From Bacteroidales bacterium (lineage in GTDB: Bacteria > Bacteroidota > Bacteroidia > Bacteroidales > P3), in contig JAISGN010000020.1 of NCBI GenBank assembly GCA_031263015.1, forward strand, positions 1 through 64,000: a stretch of DNA of 64,000 nt, given 5' to 3'. The notes below the pieces were generated by a model. The model saw only the letters and a program-made list of their open reading frames with translations, ran no database searches and was not told where the DNA came from. Of the stretch, positions 46,486-57,040 are shown piece after piece. The position numbers were made by a program, and so were the translations under genes. Numbering within the stretch: position 1 is the first letter of the stretch; the number at the start of each line of letters is the position of its first letter.

Positions 46486-49263
46486 CTATATCACGATGTT
46501 GATAATTCGTTTTGGAACAAAGATAAAGCGTTTGACGGGTTTGTTGTCAATGAATTTAAGCACCGAAGCATTTTCCATAACCGCCTTCTCTGCTTCCGCC
46601 TGAGCGATATCAACACCCAACTCAATGAAAGCCCGAGTCTTGCCATTGATGCTTACAGGGTAATTGAAGGTTGTTTGTTCCAAGAATTTATTGTCAAATT
46701 TCGGAAAATAGGCATAAGATATTGAGGTCTCGTTGCCAAGCAACGACCAAAGTTCTTCTGCTATGTGAGGGGCGAAAGGCGATATGAGAACGGCAAGAGG
46801 CGACAATATTTCGCGCTTGTTGCATTTCAATTCCGTCAATTCATTTACGCACACCATAAAGGTTGATACCGATGTATTGAAACTGAATTTCTCTATGTCC
46901 TCCTCTACTTTTTTTATAGCCTTATGCAGAGCCGTCATCTCTTCTTTTGATGCCGCCTCATCGCTAACGCAAAACGCATTGTCCCTGTCGTGATATAGCC
47001 GCCAGAACTTGCGTATAAATCTGCTGACACCTTCAATGCCTTTCGTATCCCAAGGCTTTGATTGCTCCAAAGGTCCGAGAAACATTTCGTAAAGCCGTAA
47101 CGTGTCAGCACCATAGCGTTCCACGAGCATATCAGGGTTTTGTACGTTGAAGAGGCTTTTACTCATTTTCTCCACTTCGCATCCGCAGATGTATTTTCCG
47201 TCTTCCAATATAAATTCTGCGTCATTAAATTCCGCTCTCCATTGCTTAAAGCGTTCCAAATCCAAGACATCATTATCCACAAGGCTGATATCTACGTGCA
47301 AGGTGTCGGTTGCGTATTGGTTTTTGAGGTTATAAGAGACATATTTGTTGGTTCCGTTTATACGATATACGAAGCTGCTCCTGCCTTGTATCATTCCCTG
47401 ATTGATTAACTTGCGATAAGGCTCGTCCTTGCAGCATTTGCCGATGTCAAACAGGAATTTGGTTATAAAACGTGAGTAAAGCAGATGACCAGTTGCGTGT
47501 TCCGAGCCGCCAATGTACAAATCAACATTCTGCCAGTAAGCATTAGCTTCCTTAGAGCAAAGTTCCTTGTCATTATTCGTATCCATATACCTTATATAAT
47601 AGGCATTGGAACCGGCGAAACCTGGCATTGTGTTATGGTCGTAAGGCATGCCGTTATGATTCCAGCCTTTTGCTCTTGCCAAAGGAGGTTCGCCGCTTTC
47701 GGTAGGCAGATATGTTTCAATATTCGGCAGCAATAGCGGCAATTCATCTTCGTTTAATGTTTTCGGAACGCCGTTTTCATAATATATTGGGAAGGGTTCT
47801 CCCCAGTATCTTTGACGCGAGAAGATTGCATCCCGCAAACGATAATTTGTTGTGCCGTATCCTATGTGTTTTTCTTCAATATAATCAATTATTTTGGCGA
47901 TTGCATCCTTCACTTTCAAGCCAGTAATAAATCCGGAGTTGATTATGGTGCCGTTTTTTGAGTCTTTACTTTCCTGCCACGCTGTTGTATCCTCCTCTTT
48001 CTCACCATCAGGCACAACAACCTGCACAACAGGCAGCGAAAACTTGCGAGCAAAAGCAAAATCTCTGCTGTCATGAGCAGGAACAGCCATTATAGCCCCG
48101 CTACCATAGGTTACAAGAACATAATCCGACACATAAACAGGTATCTTTTGCCCATTCAGCGGATGGATAGCATAAGAACCCGTGAAGACACCGCTAACCG
48201 CTTTCACCTCTGCAAGCCTCTCACGCTCGCTTCGGTTCTTTGCCCATGCGACATAGCGTTCCACTTCCGCTTTTTGCTCTTCGGTGGTGATGGAATCAAG
48301 AATCTTATGCTCGGGAGCAAGAACCATAAACGTAACACCAAACAATGTGTCGGCGCGAGTTGTGAATATTTCTAATTTTTCGCCGTTTTCCAACTCAAAG
48401 AAAAGCGTTGCTCCCCTGCTTCTGCCTATCCAGTTGCGTTGAATCTCTTTTAAACTTTCAGACCAGTCAATTCCTTCCAGCCCTTCCAACAAACGTTCGG
48501 CGTAAGCAGTGATTCGCAGCGACCATTGCTGCATTGATTTCCGCTCAACTGGGAATCCGCCGCGCACAGACACGCCATTAACTACCTCATCGTTGGCAAG
48601 AACAGTGCCCAATTGAGGACACCAATTCACCGTTGCCTCACTTAAATATGCCAAACGATAATTCATCAGCACATTACTTCGTTCCGCTTCACTGAAATCA
48701 GCCCATTGTGATGCCGTAACGTCCATCTTTTTTCCGCAGGCAGCGTTTAATTCGGATGAATGCCCGTTTTCAAAAATTTTTATCAGGTTTGAAATCGGCA
48801 AGGCTTTGTTTGCATCATAGCAATAGTAGGAATTGAAGAGTTGAATGAAGGTCCATTGTGTCCATTTGTAGTAATGCGGGTCGCAAGTGCGAACTTCTCT
48901 CGTCCAGTCATAGGAAAGTCCCAGCAAATCCAACTGTCGGCGATACCGATTGATGTTTTGTTCGGTTGTAATCGCAGGATGCTGCCCTGTTTGTATGGCA
49001 TACTGCTCGGCAGGCAAGCCATAAGCGTCATAACCCATAGGATGCAGGACATTAAAGCCCCTTAAACGTTTATATCTCGCCACAATATCAGAGGCAATGT
49101 AGCCTAACGGATGACCGACATGCAGTCCTGCTCCGGAAGGATAAGGAAACATATCAAGGACATAGTATTTCGGTTTGGTCTTATCTTCCTTTGCTACAAA
49201 TATGTTATGATTTTGCCAGTATTTTTGCCACTTCTGCTCTATTTCTATGTGATTGTAGTCCAT
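46486..49263 (-). CDS. leuS: Leucine-tRNA ligase
   Basis: A class I synthetase that charges tRNA-Leu. The HIGH motif is HVGH (residues 48-51) in [10 protein letters not shown], and KMSKS is at 699-703. The editing domain with [11 protein letters not shown] is seen near residue 309 ([20 protein letters not shown]). The 925-residue length is longer than the roughly 860 of E. coli because of insertions, for example the [21 protein letters not shown] stretch near residue 150, which is typical of Bacteroidota. The gene has its own promoter (49285-49293) and converges on prs through array 10. Confidence 0.97.
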   Translation of the reverse strand: MDYNHIEIEQKWQKYWQNHNIFVAKEDKTKPKYYVLDMFPYPSGAGLHVGHPLGYIASDIVARYKRLRGFNVLHPMGYDAYGLPAEQYAIQTGQHPAITTEQNINRYRRQLDLLGLSYDWTREVRTCDPHYYKWTQWTFIQLFNSYYCYDANKALPISNLIKIFENGHSSELNAACGKKMDVTASQWADFSEAERSNVLMNYRLAYLSEATVNWCPQLGTVLANDEVVNGVSVRGGFPVERKSMQQWSLRITAYAERLLEGLEGIDWSESLKEIQRNWIGRSRGATLFFELENGEKLEIFTTRADTLFGVTFMVLAPEHKILDSITTEEQKAEVERYVAWAKNRSERERLAEVKAVSGVFTGSYAIHPLNGQKIPVYVSDYVLVTYGSGAIMAVPAHDSRDFAFARKFSLPVVQVVVPDGEKEEDTTAWQESKDSKNGTIINSGFITGLKVKDAIAKIIDYIEEKHIGYGTTNYRLRDAIFSRQRYWGEPFPIYYENGVPKTLNEDELPLLLPNIETYLPTESGEPPLARAKGWNHNGMPYDHNTMPGFAGSNAYYIRYMDTNNDKELCSKEANAYWQNVDLYIGGSEHATGHLLYSRFITKFLFDIGKCCKDEPYRKLINQGMIQGRSSFVYRINGTNKYVSYNLKNQYATDTLHVDISLVDNDVLDLERFKQWRAEFNDAEFILEDGKYICGCEVEKMSKSLFNVQNPDMLVERYGADTLRLYEMFLGPLEQSKPWDTKGIEGVSRFIRKFWRLYHDRDNAFCVSDEAASKEEMTALHKAIKKVEEDIEKFSFNTSVSTFMVCVNELTELKCNKREILSPLAVLISPFAPHIAEELWSLLGNETSISYAYFPKFDNKFLEQTTFNYPVSINGKTRAFIELGVDIAQAEAEKAVMENASVLKFIDNKPVKRFIFVPKRIINIVI

Positions 49264-49284
49264 TATTCTGCCGTTTTTGAGGAT

Positions 49285-49389
49285 GCAAAGGTATTAAAAA
49301 TCCCCTGAAATCAAGGATTATGAAAATAAAACCTGATTTCATTTCCATAAAATCAAGCAAGAAAAAAATAAAACAGCGTATTAAAACAA
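49285..49389. repeat. 105-bp direct repeat, copy A, with leuS promoter
   Basis: It aligns without gaps to 49747-49851, with eight mismatches by my count. It contains the minus-strand box TACCTTTGC (49293-49285) for leuS and 21-bp-period cores at 49308, 49329 (AAACCTGATTT), 49350 and 49371. Confidence 0.9.
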
Positions 49390-49420
49390 GGAAATTAGCA
49401 ATCCCTGTTATCTTACTGCC

Positions 49421-49657
49421 TTACTGTATTTTGTGAGCAGTTATTATTGTGTAACTATGGGCATTTATCGTGATTATAGCATCGTCCGTATAAACGTACC
49501 AGTTCTTCCCTTTTCTCTCTATTCGTTCGGAAGCCGTAATCCGAGATTTGCACCAACTCACAACATCATTCGCTATTGAAAGGTTTCTTTTTATTCTCTC
49601 AACACCAAGCCTTGTCGTATGAATCTTTGCAATATTTAAAATCAATTCATTCATCAT
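49421..49657 (-). CDS. DUF3781 protein
   Basis: A small protein of 77-78 residues starting MMNELILN or MNELILN. It matches DUF3781 over its full length: IHTTRLGVERIKRNLSIAND, then VVSWCKSRI, GKNWYVYTDD and ITINAHSYTIITAHK. I chose the start at 49657 because a longer frame to 49891 runs through the promoter and the repeat. The function is unknown; the family is scattered and often found among accessory genes. It lies exactly between two 105-bp direct repeats and uses the promoter in the second (49747-49755), so it looks like an inserted or duplicated cassette. Confidence 0.88.
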   Translation of the reverse strand: MMNELILNIAKIHTTRLGVERIKRNLSIANDVVSWCKSRITASERIERKGKNWYVYTDDAIITINAHSYTIITAHKIQ

Positions 49658-49746
49658 TTTCGTAATAATAAGAATGGTTCGGTCGGTCTTTGGTTCTTTT
49701 GCTCTGTTGCTTTGTAATTGTACATCATTCTGTTGCTTTGCAGGAA

Positions 49747-49851
49747 GCAAAGGTATTAAAATTAAAATGAAATCAAGGATTATGAAAATGAAACCTGATT
49801 TCATTTTCATAAAATCAAGCAATAAAAAAATAAAACAGCGTATTAAAACAA
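49747..49851. repeat. 105-bp direct repeat, copy B, with DUF3781 promoter
   Basis: The second copy of 49285-49389. It contains TACCTTTGC on the minus strand (49755-49747), 90 bases before the DUF3781 start, and 21-bp-period cores such as AAACCTGATTT. Confidence 0.9.
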
Positions 49852-49886
49852 AAAAAATGCCTTCCGTTTTCACGAAAAGGCATTTT
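49851..49886 (-). terminator. Terminator of dnaK
   Basis: AAAATGCCTT (49854-49863) pairs with AAGGCATTTT (49877-49886); a T run follows on the minus strand. Confidence 0.88.
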
Positions 49887-49905
49887 ATCAAATTATGTTT
49901 AACTA

Positions 49906-51816
49906 TTACTTCACTTCTTCAAAGTCCGTGTCGGTTACATTGCCGTCCTGATTTGACGAATTCTGATGAGGTTGGTCTTGATTAGGCTGCTGCTGAGATG
50001 AACCGCCGTTTGGATTTTGTTGTTCATACATTTCGGCAGATACTGCTTGGAATGCGTTGTTCAACTTCTCACTTGCAGAATCTATTGCTGCAATATTGCG
50101 GGATGAATGAGCCTCTTTCAGTTCTTTTAAGGCGTCTTCTATCGGTTGTTTCTTATCTGCCGGAATTTTGTCGCCGTTTTCTTTCAACGCTTTCTCAACC
50201 TGGAAGATTAAAGAGTCCGCTCCGTTTATCTTATCGGCTTCTTCTTTGATTTTTTTATCAGCATCGGCATTTGCTTCAGCCTCTGCTTTCATTCTCTTAA
50301 TCTCTTCCTCGCTCAATCCGCTGGATGCTTCTATTCTTATGGACTGTTGTTTGCCTGTTGCATTGTCCTTAGCCGATACATTCAGGATTCCGTTGGCGTC
50401 GATGTCAAAAGTAACCTCTATTTGCGGCACTCCACGCTGTGCAGGTGGTATTCCGTCAAGATGAAATCTGCCTATAGTTTTGTTATCCGTTGCTCTGGTA
50501 CGCTCTCCCTGCAAGACGTGAATTTCAACCGAAGGCTGATTGTCGGCAGCCGTAGAAAAGACTTGCGATTTCTTCGTAGGAATTGTGGTATTTGCTTCTA
50601 TCAATTTTGTCATCACGCCTCCCAAAGTTTCAATACCAAGAGATAGCGGAGTAACATCAAGCAATAACACATCCTTTACCTCTCCCGTCAAAACGCCACC
50701 TTGAATTGCCGCTCCGACAGCAACAACCTCATCGGGATTTACGCCCTTTGACGGAGATTTTCCGAAGAAATCTTCAACTATCTTTTGAATTGCTGGTATT
50801 CTTGTGCTGCCTCCTACCAATATTACTTCGTTTATCTGTGATTTATCAAGCCCCGCATCCGACAAAGCCTTACGACAAGGCTCTAATGTTGCCTGAATAA
50901 GAGAATCACACAACTGTTCAAATTTTGCTCTTGTCAAAGTCTTAACCAGATGCTGCGGAATACCATCAATAGGCATTATATAAGGTAGATTGATTTCCGT
51001 TTGAGTAGAAGAAGACAACTCTATCTTAGCCTTTTCAGCCGCTTCCTTCAAACGTTGCAAAGCCATAGGGTCTTTTCTCAAATCAACATTCTTTTCAGCC
51101 ATAAATTCATCGGCAAGCCAGTTGATAATCTTCGTATCAAAGTCGTCTCCGCCGAGATGAGTGTCGCCATTAGTGGATTTAACCTCAAAGACGCCATCGC
51201 CCAACTCCAATATAGAGATGTCAAACGTGCCTCCGCCAAGGTCAAACACTGCTACGTGAGCATCCTGCGACTTTTTGTCCAAACCATACGCCAAAGCAGC
51301 GGCAGTAGGTTCGTTAATGATACGCATAACCTTCAAACCGGCAATCTCTCCTGCCTCTTTGGTAGCCTGACGTTGCGAATCGTTAAAATAAGCTGGCACA
51401 GTAATCACAGCCTCCGTTACACTCTGACCGAGATAATCCTCTGCCGTTTTTTTCATCTTTTGTAAGATTATAGCCGAAATCTCCTGTGGCGTATATAATC
51501 TGCCGTCTATATCCACTCTTGGCGTATTATTGTCCGACCGAACAACCTTATACGGCACATTAGGTATTTCTTTCTCTACCTGATTGAACATTTCGCCCAT
51601 AAATCTCTTGATAGAAAAGACGGTGTTGTGAGGATTGGTTATTGCCTGACGCTTTGCGGGGTCGCCAACCTTACGTTCTCCGCCCGAGATAAAGCCAACC
51701 ACTGACGGCGTTGTACGTCTGCCTTCGCTGTTAGGTATTACTACCGGCTCGTTTCCTTCCATTACTGCGACACAACTATTTGTCGTGCCCAAGTCTATTC
51801 CAATTATTTTTCCCAT
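49906..51816 (-). CDS. dnaK: Chaperone DnaK (Hsp70)
   Basis: An ATP-driven protein-folding chaperone. The actin-like ATPase domain starts [13 protein letters not shown] and has [12 protein letters not shown] near residue 195 and [14 protein letters not shown] near 337. The substrate-binding domain follows the linker [15 protein letters not shown], and a helical lid ends in a Gly/Gln/Asn-rich tail closing with DTDFEEVK. The 636-residue length is normal. dnaJ and grpE are not adjacent; the gene stands alone, with tRNA genes divergent from it. No CIRCE-like inverted repeat is evident upstream. Confidence 0.98.
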   Translation of the reverse strand: MGKIIGIDLGTTNSCVAVMEGNEPVVIPNSEGRRTTPSVVGFISGGERKVGDPAKRQAITNPHNTVFSIKRFMGEMFNQVEKEIPNVPYKVVRSDNNTPRVDIDGRLYTPQEISAIILQKMKKTAEDYLGQSVTEAVITVPAYFNDSQRQATKEAGEIAGLKVMRIINEPTAAALAYGLDKKSQDAHVAVFDLGGGTFDISILELGDGVFEVKSTNGDTHLGGDDFDTKIINWLADEFMAEKNVDLRKDPMALQRLKEAAEKAKIELSSSTQTEINLPYIMPIDGIPQHLVKTLTRAKFEQLCDSLIQATLEPCRKALSDAGLDKSQINEVILVGGSTRIPAIQKIVEDFFGKSPSKGVNPDEVVAVGAAIQGGVLTGEVKDVLLLDVTPLSLGIETLGGVMTKLIEANTTIPTKKSQVFSTAADNQPSVEIHVLQGERTRATDNKTIGRFHLDGIPPAQRGVPQIEVTFDIDANGILNVSAKDNATGKQQSIRIEASSGLSEEEIKRMKAEAEANADADKKIKEEADKINGADSLIFQVEKALKENGDKIPADKKQPIEDALKELKEAHSSRNIAAIDSASEKLNNAFQAVSAEMYEQQNPNGGSSQQQPNQDQPHQNSSNQDGNVTDTDFEEVK

Positions 51817-51961
51817 ATCTTTTATTATTTAATTATTATCGGATTTAATTTTGTTTATGCCCCCTTTCCTTCAAACAATATGCCAATTCCGAAATATCCT
51901 ACTTGATACTGACAAATTGTCATATCATATCAATATTTTTTTCAGTCCATCCGTTGAAACA

Positions 51962-52035
51962 AGAGGCTGCTTGGTGAAAATAAAACAGCCTTTCGTGCGA
52001 ATGAAACAGCGTTTTAGGAAAATGAAACGGGCTTT
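51962..52035. repeat. 21-bp-period intergenic repeat array 12
   Basis: Cores at 51962 (AGAGGCTGCTT), 51983 (AAACAGCCTTT), 52004 (AAACAGCGTTT) and 52025 (AAACGGGCTTT). It lies between divergent dnaK and the tRNA pair. The remaining 51817-51961 is AT-rich and I see no feature in it. Confidence 0.92.
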
Positions 52036-52096
52036 CGTCCGACCGATATGCAACATACGTAATTTCAGCCTTCATACGAACATCGTCAAAGAAAGA

Positions 52097-52128
52097 TTTG
52101 TCAATCCGAAAAAAAGTATTACCTTTGC
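52097..52128 (+). promoter_or_regulatory. Promoter of the tRNA-Lys/tRNA-Thr unit
   Basis: TTTG (52097-52100), 19 bases, TACCTTTGC (52120-52128), about 38 bases before tRNA-Lys. Confidence 0.8.
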
Positions 52129-52166
52129 AAACTCTCAAAGCAAGGTTTGGTAAATGAGATATTATT

Positions 52167-52239
52167 GTCTTGGTAGCTCAGCTGGTAGAGCAATTGACTC
52201 TTAATCAATGGGTCCGGGGTTCGAGTCCCCGCCGGGACA
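52167..52239 (+). tRNA. tRNA-Lys (anticodon CTT)
   Basis: Acceptor GTCTTGG pairs with CCGGGAC (two G-T pairs); the anticodon loop is CTCTTAA; the T loop is GTTCGAGTC. It is 73 nt; CCA is not encoded. Confidence 0.96.
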
Positions 52240-52256
52240 CTTCGTTTGAAACGCAC

Positions 52257-52329
<73 letters not shown>

Positions 52330-52353
52330 CTTCTCTTTTATGAAACCATAGTT

Positions 52354-53553
52354 ATGGAGACAAAGAAATACATTAAAGAATTGGCGAGCGGCTATTTTGA
52401 TGACATTGTGCAGATTCGCCGCCATCTTCATCAGTATCCCGAACTTTCAAAGCAAGAAAAAAACACATCAGACTTCATTTGCTCCGAATTAGATAAGATT
52501 CAGGGCGTTTATTATACGAAAAACATAGGCGGATATGGCATTTGCGGCTTCATAAACGGCAAAAGCGACAACGGAAACTGCGTTGCCTTGCGTGCGGATA
52601 TGGATGCCTTGCCGATATGTGAGACAACAGATTTGCCTTTCAAGTCAAAAACAGACGGAATTATGCATGCCTGCGGACACGATGTGCATATCGCAACATT
52701 ACTCGGGGCAATCCGCATCATAAGTCAGGCGAAGGATTTGTTTGAAGGGCGTGTTATGTTTATCTTTCAGCCTTCGGAAGAAGAGTATCCAGGCGGTGCG
52801 ATAACTATGATAAAGGATGGCGTTTTCAAAACCACAAAACCTTCTGCCGTTTTCTCCTTTCACACTACTCCTGAAATGGATTGCGGCAAGATTGGCTTGA
52901 AAGCGGGCAACTATATGGCTTCAACCGATGAGTTTTACATCAAAGTAATCGGCAAAGGCGGGCATGGAGCGATGCCAAACCTTAATATTGACCCGATTGT
53001 TGTTGCTTCCAATATAATTATTGCTTTGCAAACAATCGTTAGTCGCAACGCTGAGCCGAGCCTTCCGACCACTCTGACTGTTGGGAACTTCATTACTGAG
53101 GGCGGAAGGACAAATGTAACTCCGCAAATAGTAAGATTGGAAGGTATTATAAGGACTTTTGATGACGCTTGGCGGTCGCAAGCCCATAAATTGATTACAC
53201 AAATAGCCGAAAAGACCGCTGAAGCCTTCGGAGCAAAGGCTGATGTTTTTATTGATAACGGCTATCCTGCTCTATTCAACAATGAAGATGTTACTGCAAA
53301 GACAAAAATTCTTGCAACAGAGTATCTCGGCGATGAAAACGTGTTAGACCTCAATGTAAGGATGACTGCGGAAGATTTTGCTTACTTTGCGAAAGAGATT
53401 CCTGCATGCTATTTTCGTCTTGGCACACGTAAGCAGGACAAACCGATAACAAATCTTCATTCTTCCGACTTTGATGTAGATGAACGCTCAATGGAGGTTG
53501 GTATGGGCTTGGAAGCCTTTCTCGGCATCTCTTATCTAAATTCTTTAAAGTGA
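52354..53553 (+). CDS. M20 family amidohydrolase
   Basis: It should hydrolyse N-acyl amino acids or a related amide in the cytoplasm. Family motifs are RRHLHQYPELS, ALRADMDALPI, HACGHDVHIATLLGA, FQPSEEE and GKGGHGAMPN (start of the dimerisation domain), with RMTAEDFAYFA near the C-terminus. Metal ligands are expected at the Cys-Gly-His and later His/Glu positions of these motifs. The 399-residue length is normal. I chose the ATG at 52354 because a longer frame from 52294 overlaps tRNA-Thr. The exact substrate is not known. Confidence 0.95.
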   Translation: METKKYIKELASGYFDDIVQIRRHLHQYPELSKQEKNTSDFICSELDKIQGVYYTKNIGGYGICGFINGKSDNGNCVALRADMDALPICETTDLPFKSKTDGIMHACGHDVHIATLLGAIRIISQAKDLFEGRVMFIFQPSEEEYPGGAITMIKDGVFKTTKPSAVFSFHTTPEMDCGKIGLKAGNYMASTDEFYIKVIGKGGHGAMPNLNIDPIVVASNIIIALQTIVSRNAEPSLPTTLTVGNFITEGGRTNVTPQIVRLEGIIRTFDDAWRSQAHKLITQIAEKTAEAFGAKADVFIDNGYPALFNNEDVTAKTKILATEYLGDENVLDLNVRMTAEDFAYFAKEIPACYFRLGTRKQDKPITNLHSSDFDVDERSMEVGMGLEAFLGISYLNSLK

Positions 53554-53591
53554 AATCCAACGCCCAAATAATTGTTTGGTAAGCATATTCC

Positions 53592-53622
53592 TTGATTCTA
53601 TTCTTATTTTTATTACTTTTGC
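53592..53622 (+). promoter_or_regulatory. Promoter of lnt
   Basis: TTG (53592-53594), 19 bases, TACTTTTGC (53614-53622), 35 bases before the ATG. Confidence 0.75.
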
Positions 53623-53657
53623 AGGATTATTTATAAGATTACTTTACATAAATCCAA

Positions 53658-55313
53658 ATGTCCGACTTATTCTACATACCAAGAAAACCTCATCCCTTAA
53701 AGGTAGCCCTTGCATCAGGCATTTTGCTTTCATTAGGGTGGATACCAATAGGTTTTTCGCCTCTTTTACTCATTGCTTTCATACCTCTGCTCAAATGGGA
53801 GGACGGAATATTGATAGAAAAAAGCCTAAGAAGCGGACAAAAAGGCAATGTATTCTTATGGGCGTTTGTTGCCTTTGCTGTTTTTAACCTCTCTCGCGGA
53901 TGGTGGGTGGCAGAAGCAGCGTGGTTTGCCATTTTGCTGCCGATATTCAATGCTTCGCTTATGGCATTGACCTTTACGCTGTATCATTACTTCCGAATGG
54001 CTTTCCGACCTACCAATAGGACAATGCTTTTCTTCCCAATTTTTTGGTTAATGTTTGAAGGCATAAATATGAATTGGGATTTTAATTTTCCATGGCTTAA
54101 TCTCGGCAACGGCTTTGCTGATACCCCTTCGTTGATTCAATGGTACAGCATCACCGGAGCAAGCGGCGGCACATTGTGGATATGTCTCACAAACGTATTA
54201 TGTACAATACTCATAATAGATATAAAGAGATATGGTGCATGGCTTGCTCGTGCTTTTGCTGCAATGGCAATTATGTTTGTGCCGATAGGCATTTCCTGTA
54301 TTATGTATTGGAATTATGAGCCCGATAAGTCAAAACCTGCCGACATTGTTTTGCTTCAGCCTAATCTTGACCCTTATGACGAGCAGTATTCCTTATCTGC
54401 CGACAGCGTAACCTCAATTCTGCTGTCTATGGCAAGCAAAGAAGTTGATGAAAAGACCGATTATGTGATTGCTCCCGAGAGTTGTTTGCAGGAATACGCA
54501 TGGGAAGAACGTTTAAGCAAGGTTCCTTCTGTCGAAAGGATACTTCAATTCAACAAAGACTACCCTCGCTTGAACTGGATTGCGGGAATGAGCACACGAA
54601 GGCTGCTTCCGCCGAACGTAAAGACCGATGCGGCACGATATATTCAAGGAACAGATAGTTTATTTTATGAATGCAGCAATGTAGCCCTTAATATCGGTCA
54701 ACCGGATAAGCCGAACAATTTGTATTTACGCCGCAAATCTTATCTGACTCCTACTGTTGAGAAAATGCCTTACAAGAAATATATGCCTTTTCTTGAATCC
54801 CTTGCTCTTAATCTTGGCGGCACCGTAGGGACTCTTGCTACCGATAGTCTTCTTTACTGCTTTTACAACAACAGTACTGGCATTGCAAGCGGTGTAATGA
54901 TATGTTATGAGAGCGTTAATGGCGATATTGTCCGTATTTTCTCATTAATCGGCAATGAAGTCCTGTTTTGCATAACCAATGACGGATGGTGGGGAGACAC
55001 TCAGGGCTATAAACAGCATAAATCAATGTCTCGTTTGCGTGCAATAGAGAATCGCCGCTATCTTTGCCGTGCTGCAAACACCGGAATCTCATGTTTTATT
55101 GACCCGAGAGGCAATATAATGAAGGAAAGCAAATATTGGGAACGTCAAACGCTTAAAGACACAATCTATTTGCAGAAAGGAAAAACTTTTTATGCCAAAC
55201 ACGGCGACTACATATACTATCTGACGTTATTAATCTTCTTTGTTACAATATTAATGACGGCTTTACAAGATATAAAGGGCAAATGCGGAAAACGAAACCG
55301 CAAAAGAAAATAA
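53658..55313 (+). CDS. lnt: Apolipoprotein N-acyltransferase
   Basis: It adds the third acyl chain to lipoproteins at the inner membrane. N-terminal membrane segments (about six, residues 15-225) precede a nitrilase-like periplasmic domain whose triad is visible: Glu274 in APESCLQE, Lys360 in LRRKSYLTP and Cys416 in MICYESVNGD. A last membrane segment lies near residue 520. The 551-residue length fits the Bacteroidota type. It matches the many lipoproteins of this window (for example 17643, 40953, 58816). The U32 gene follows, 41 bases after the stop. Confidence 0.95.
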   Translation: MSDLFYIPRKPHPLKVALASGILLSLGWIPIGFSPLLLIAFIPLLKWEDGILIEKSLRSGQKGNVFLWAFVAFAVFNLSRGWWVAEAAWFAILLPIFNASLMALTFTLYHYFRMAFRPTNRTMLFFPIFWLMFEGINMNWDFNFPWLNLGNGFADTPSLIQWYSITGASGGTLWICLTNVLCTILIIDIKRYGAWLARAFAAMAIMFVPIGISCIMYWNYEPDKSKPADIVLLQPNLDPYDEQYSLSADSVTSILLSMASKEVDEKTDYVIAPESCLQEYAWEERLSKVPSVERILQFNKDYPRLNWIAGMSTRRLLPPNVKTDAARYIQGTDSLFYECSNVALNIGQPDKPNNLYLRRKSYLTPTVEKMPYKKYMPFLESLALNLGGTVGTLATDSLLYCFYNNSTGIASGVMICYESVNGDIVRIFSLIGNEVLFCITNDGWWGDTQGYKQHKSMSRLRAIENRRYLCRAANTGISCFIDPRGNIMKESKYWERQTLKDTIYLQKGKTFYAKHGDYIYYLTLLIFFVTILMTALQDIKGKCGKRNRKRK

Positions 55314-55316
55314 TAT

Positions 55317-55357
55317 TCCTTGCTAACAAAAAAATAATCCTTGCTAACAAAAAAATG
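55317..55357 (+). repeat. 21-bp tandem duplication at the U32 gene start
   Basis: TCCTTGCTAACAAAAAAATA occurs at 55317 and again (last base G) at 55338, a two-copy tandem repeat with 21-bp period between the lnt stop and the U32 ATG. Confidence 0.9.
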
Positions 55358-56605
55358 AAATTTGAAGACGTTGAAATAATGTCGCCTGTCGGTTCGTACG
55401 AAGCACTTATGGCGGCGATAAATGCAGGTGCCGACAGCGTATATTTTGGTGTTGGGGCGTTGAATATGCGTTCCGCTTCGGCGAATAACTTTACCATTGA
55501 AGACTTGCGGCGTATTGTTGAAATTGCTCAAAGCCATAATGTACGGACTTATCTTACGATGAACACCATTGTTTATGATGGCGAATTGGAATATATGAAA
55601 CAGGTCATCAATGCTGCAAAAGACTGCGGCATAACGGCTGTTATTGCTTCCGATTTTGCTGTCATATCCTATGCAAACAAGGTTGGAGTTGAGATTCATT
55701 TATCTACGCAATGCAATATCACCAATCGGGAAGCCGTAAAGTTCTATTGCTCGTTTGCAGACGTCATTGTAACGGCGCGTGAGTTGAGTTTGGAACAGGT
55801 AAAGGCTATAACGCAATGGATAAACGACAATCAAATCAAGGGAAAGAGCGGAAGATTACTGGAAATTGAGTGTTTTGTGCATGGAGCCTTGTGTATGGCG
55901 GTGTCGGGCAAGTGTTACATATCGTTAGACAACGCAAACAAATCTGCAAACAGGGGTTCGTGCCTGCAATTCTGCCGTCGTCCGTACAAAGTTACCGATA
56001 TGGACGGAGGAACGGAGCTTGCGGTAGATAATAAGTACATTATGTCGCCCAAAGACCTGAAAACAATAGATTTTTTGGACAAAATACTTGATGCGGGAGT
56101 AAGAGTGCTGAAAATAGAAGGAAGAGGCAGAAGTCCGGAATACGTTAAGATTGTTACCGAAGTTTATAAGCAGGCGGTTAAAGCATACTTTAACGGCACT
56201 TGGAGCAAGGAAAAACTTGAAGAATGGAACGAACGTTTGAGCCGAGTCTATAATCGGGGTTTCTGGGACGGCTATTATTTAGGTCAAAAGGTCGGAGAAT
56301 GGTCGCAGAACTATGGTTCGCAAGCCTCAACCGCTAAAACGTATGTCGGATTGGTAACAAACTATTTCAGGAAACTTGATGTTGCCGAAATAAAAGTTGA
56401 ATCCGGTGAATTGAAAGTAGGGAATGATATATATATTATGGGCGTTACGACTGGCGTTTATGAGGATAAAGTCAGCGAAATCAGAGTTGATTTGAAACCT
56501 GTTGCCGTTTCGGTCAAGGGAGAGATGTGTTCAATTCCCACAAAGCAGATTGTACGGCGAGGAGACAAGGTATATGTTATTCAAAAGACCGAAAGAGGGC
56601 AATAA
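55355..56605 (+). CDS. U32 family peptidase (YegQ/TrhP-like)
   Basis: Members of this family act in tRNA hydroxylation (TrhP) or as collagenase-like peptidases. Residues 5-330 match the U32 core: EIMSPVGSYEALMAAINAGADSVYFG, then IECFVHGALCMAVSGKC (U32 signature), with Cys residues of a likely Fe-S or metal site (CYISLDNANKSANRGSCLQFCRRPY). I chose the ATG at 55355, since a longer frame from 55283 overlaps lnt and only adds the translated 21-bp duplication. The family as a whole suits tRNA modification better than secretion, since no signal peptide is seen. It ends two bases from the convergent dut gene. Confidence 0.9.
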   Translation: MKFEDVEIMSPVGSYEALMAAINAGADSVYFGVGALNMRSASANNFTIEDLRRIVEIAQSHNVRTYLTMNTIVYDGELEYMKQVINAAKDCGITAVIASDFAVISYANKVGVEIHLSTQCNITNREAVKFYCSFADVIVTARELSLEQVKAITQWINDNQIKGKSGRLLEIECFVHGALCMAVSGKCYISLDNANKSANRGSCLQFCRRPYKVTDMDGGTELAVDNKYIMSPKDLKTIDFLDKILDAGVRVLKIEGRGRSPEYVKIVTEVYKQAVKAYFNGTWSKEKLEEWNERLSRVYNRGFWDGYYLGQKVGEWSQNYGSQASTAKTYVGLVTNYFRKLDVAEIKVESGELKVGNDIYIMGVTTGVYEDKVSEIRVDLKPVAVSVKGEMCSIPTKQIVRRGDKVYVIQKTERGQ

Positions 56606-56607
56606 AC

Positions 56608-57039
56608 CTATTTTCCGGTATGACCAAAGCCGCCTTCGCCCCTGTCGGTTGAAGAAAGGCTCTCGGTTTCTATCCATTCGGCACGTTCATGCTTTGCAAT
56701 AACCATTTGAGCAATGCGATCACCATCGTTAATGGTGAAATCCGCATCCGAAAGATTGACAAGAATCACTTTAATCTCACCTCTGTAATCGGCATCTATC
56801 GTTCCGGGAGTATTTAATACCGTTATGCCGCTTTTAATCGCCAATCCGCTTCGCGGTCTTACCTGTGCCTCGCAACCCAAAGGAAGTTCCATAAAAATAT
56901 TCGTTGGTATCAGCGCCCGCGAAAGAGGTTTCAATGTTATCGGTTCTTGCAAATCGGCTCTCAAATCCATACCTGCCGACCCCAAAGTCTCATATTGCGG
57001 CAATGAATGCTTTGATTTGTTGATTATTTTTACCTTCAT
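56608..57039 (-). CDS. dut: dUTP diphosphatase
   Basis: It hydrolyses dUTP to dUMP and prevents uracil entry into DNA. All trimeric dUTPase motifs are present: [36 protein letters not shown] and the C-terminal [13 protein letters not shown] arm. The 143-residue length is normal. It is one base after the flippase stop, so the two genes form an operon, and it converges on the U32 gene with a two-base gap. Confidence 0.97.
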   Translation of the reverse strand: MKVKIINKSKHSLPQYETLGSAGMDLRADLQEPITLKPLSRALIPTNIFMELPLGCEAQVRPRSGLAIKSGITVLNTPGTIDADYRGEIKVILVNLSDADFTINDGDRIAQMVIAKHERAEWIETESLSSTDRGEGGFGHTGK

Positions 57040-57040
57040 T

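Noticed and set aside
49658..49891. Long N-terminal extension of the DUF3781 protein
   Set aside because: It runs through copy B of the direct repeat, the dnaK terminator and the promoter at 49747-49755; the domain itself starts at 49657.
51817..52166. Heat-shock (CIRCE-like) operator before dnaK
   Set aside because: I looked for a TTAGCACTC-type inverted repeat and found none; only an AT-rich stretch and array 12 are there.
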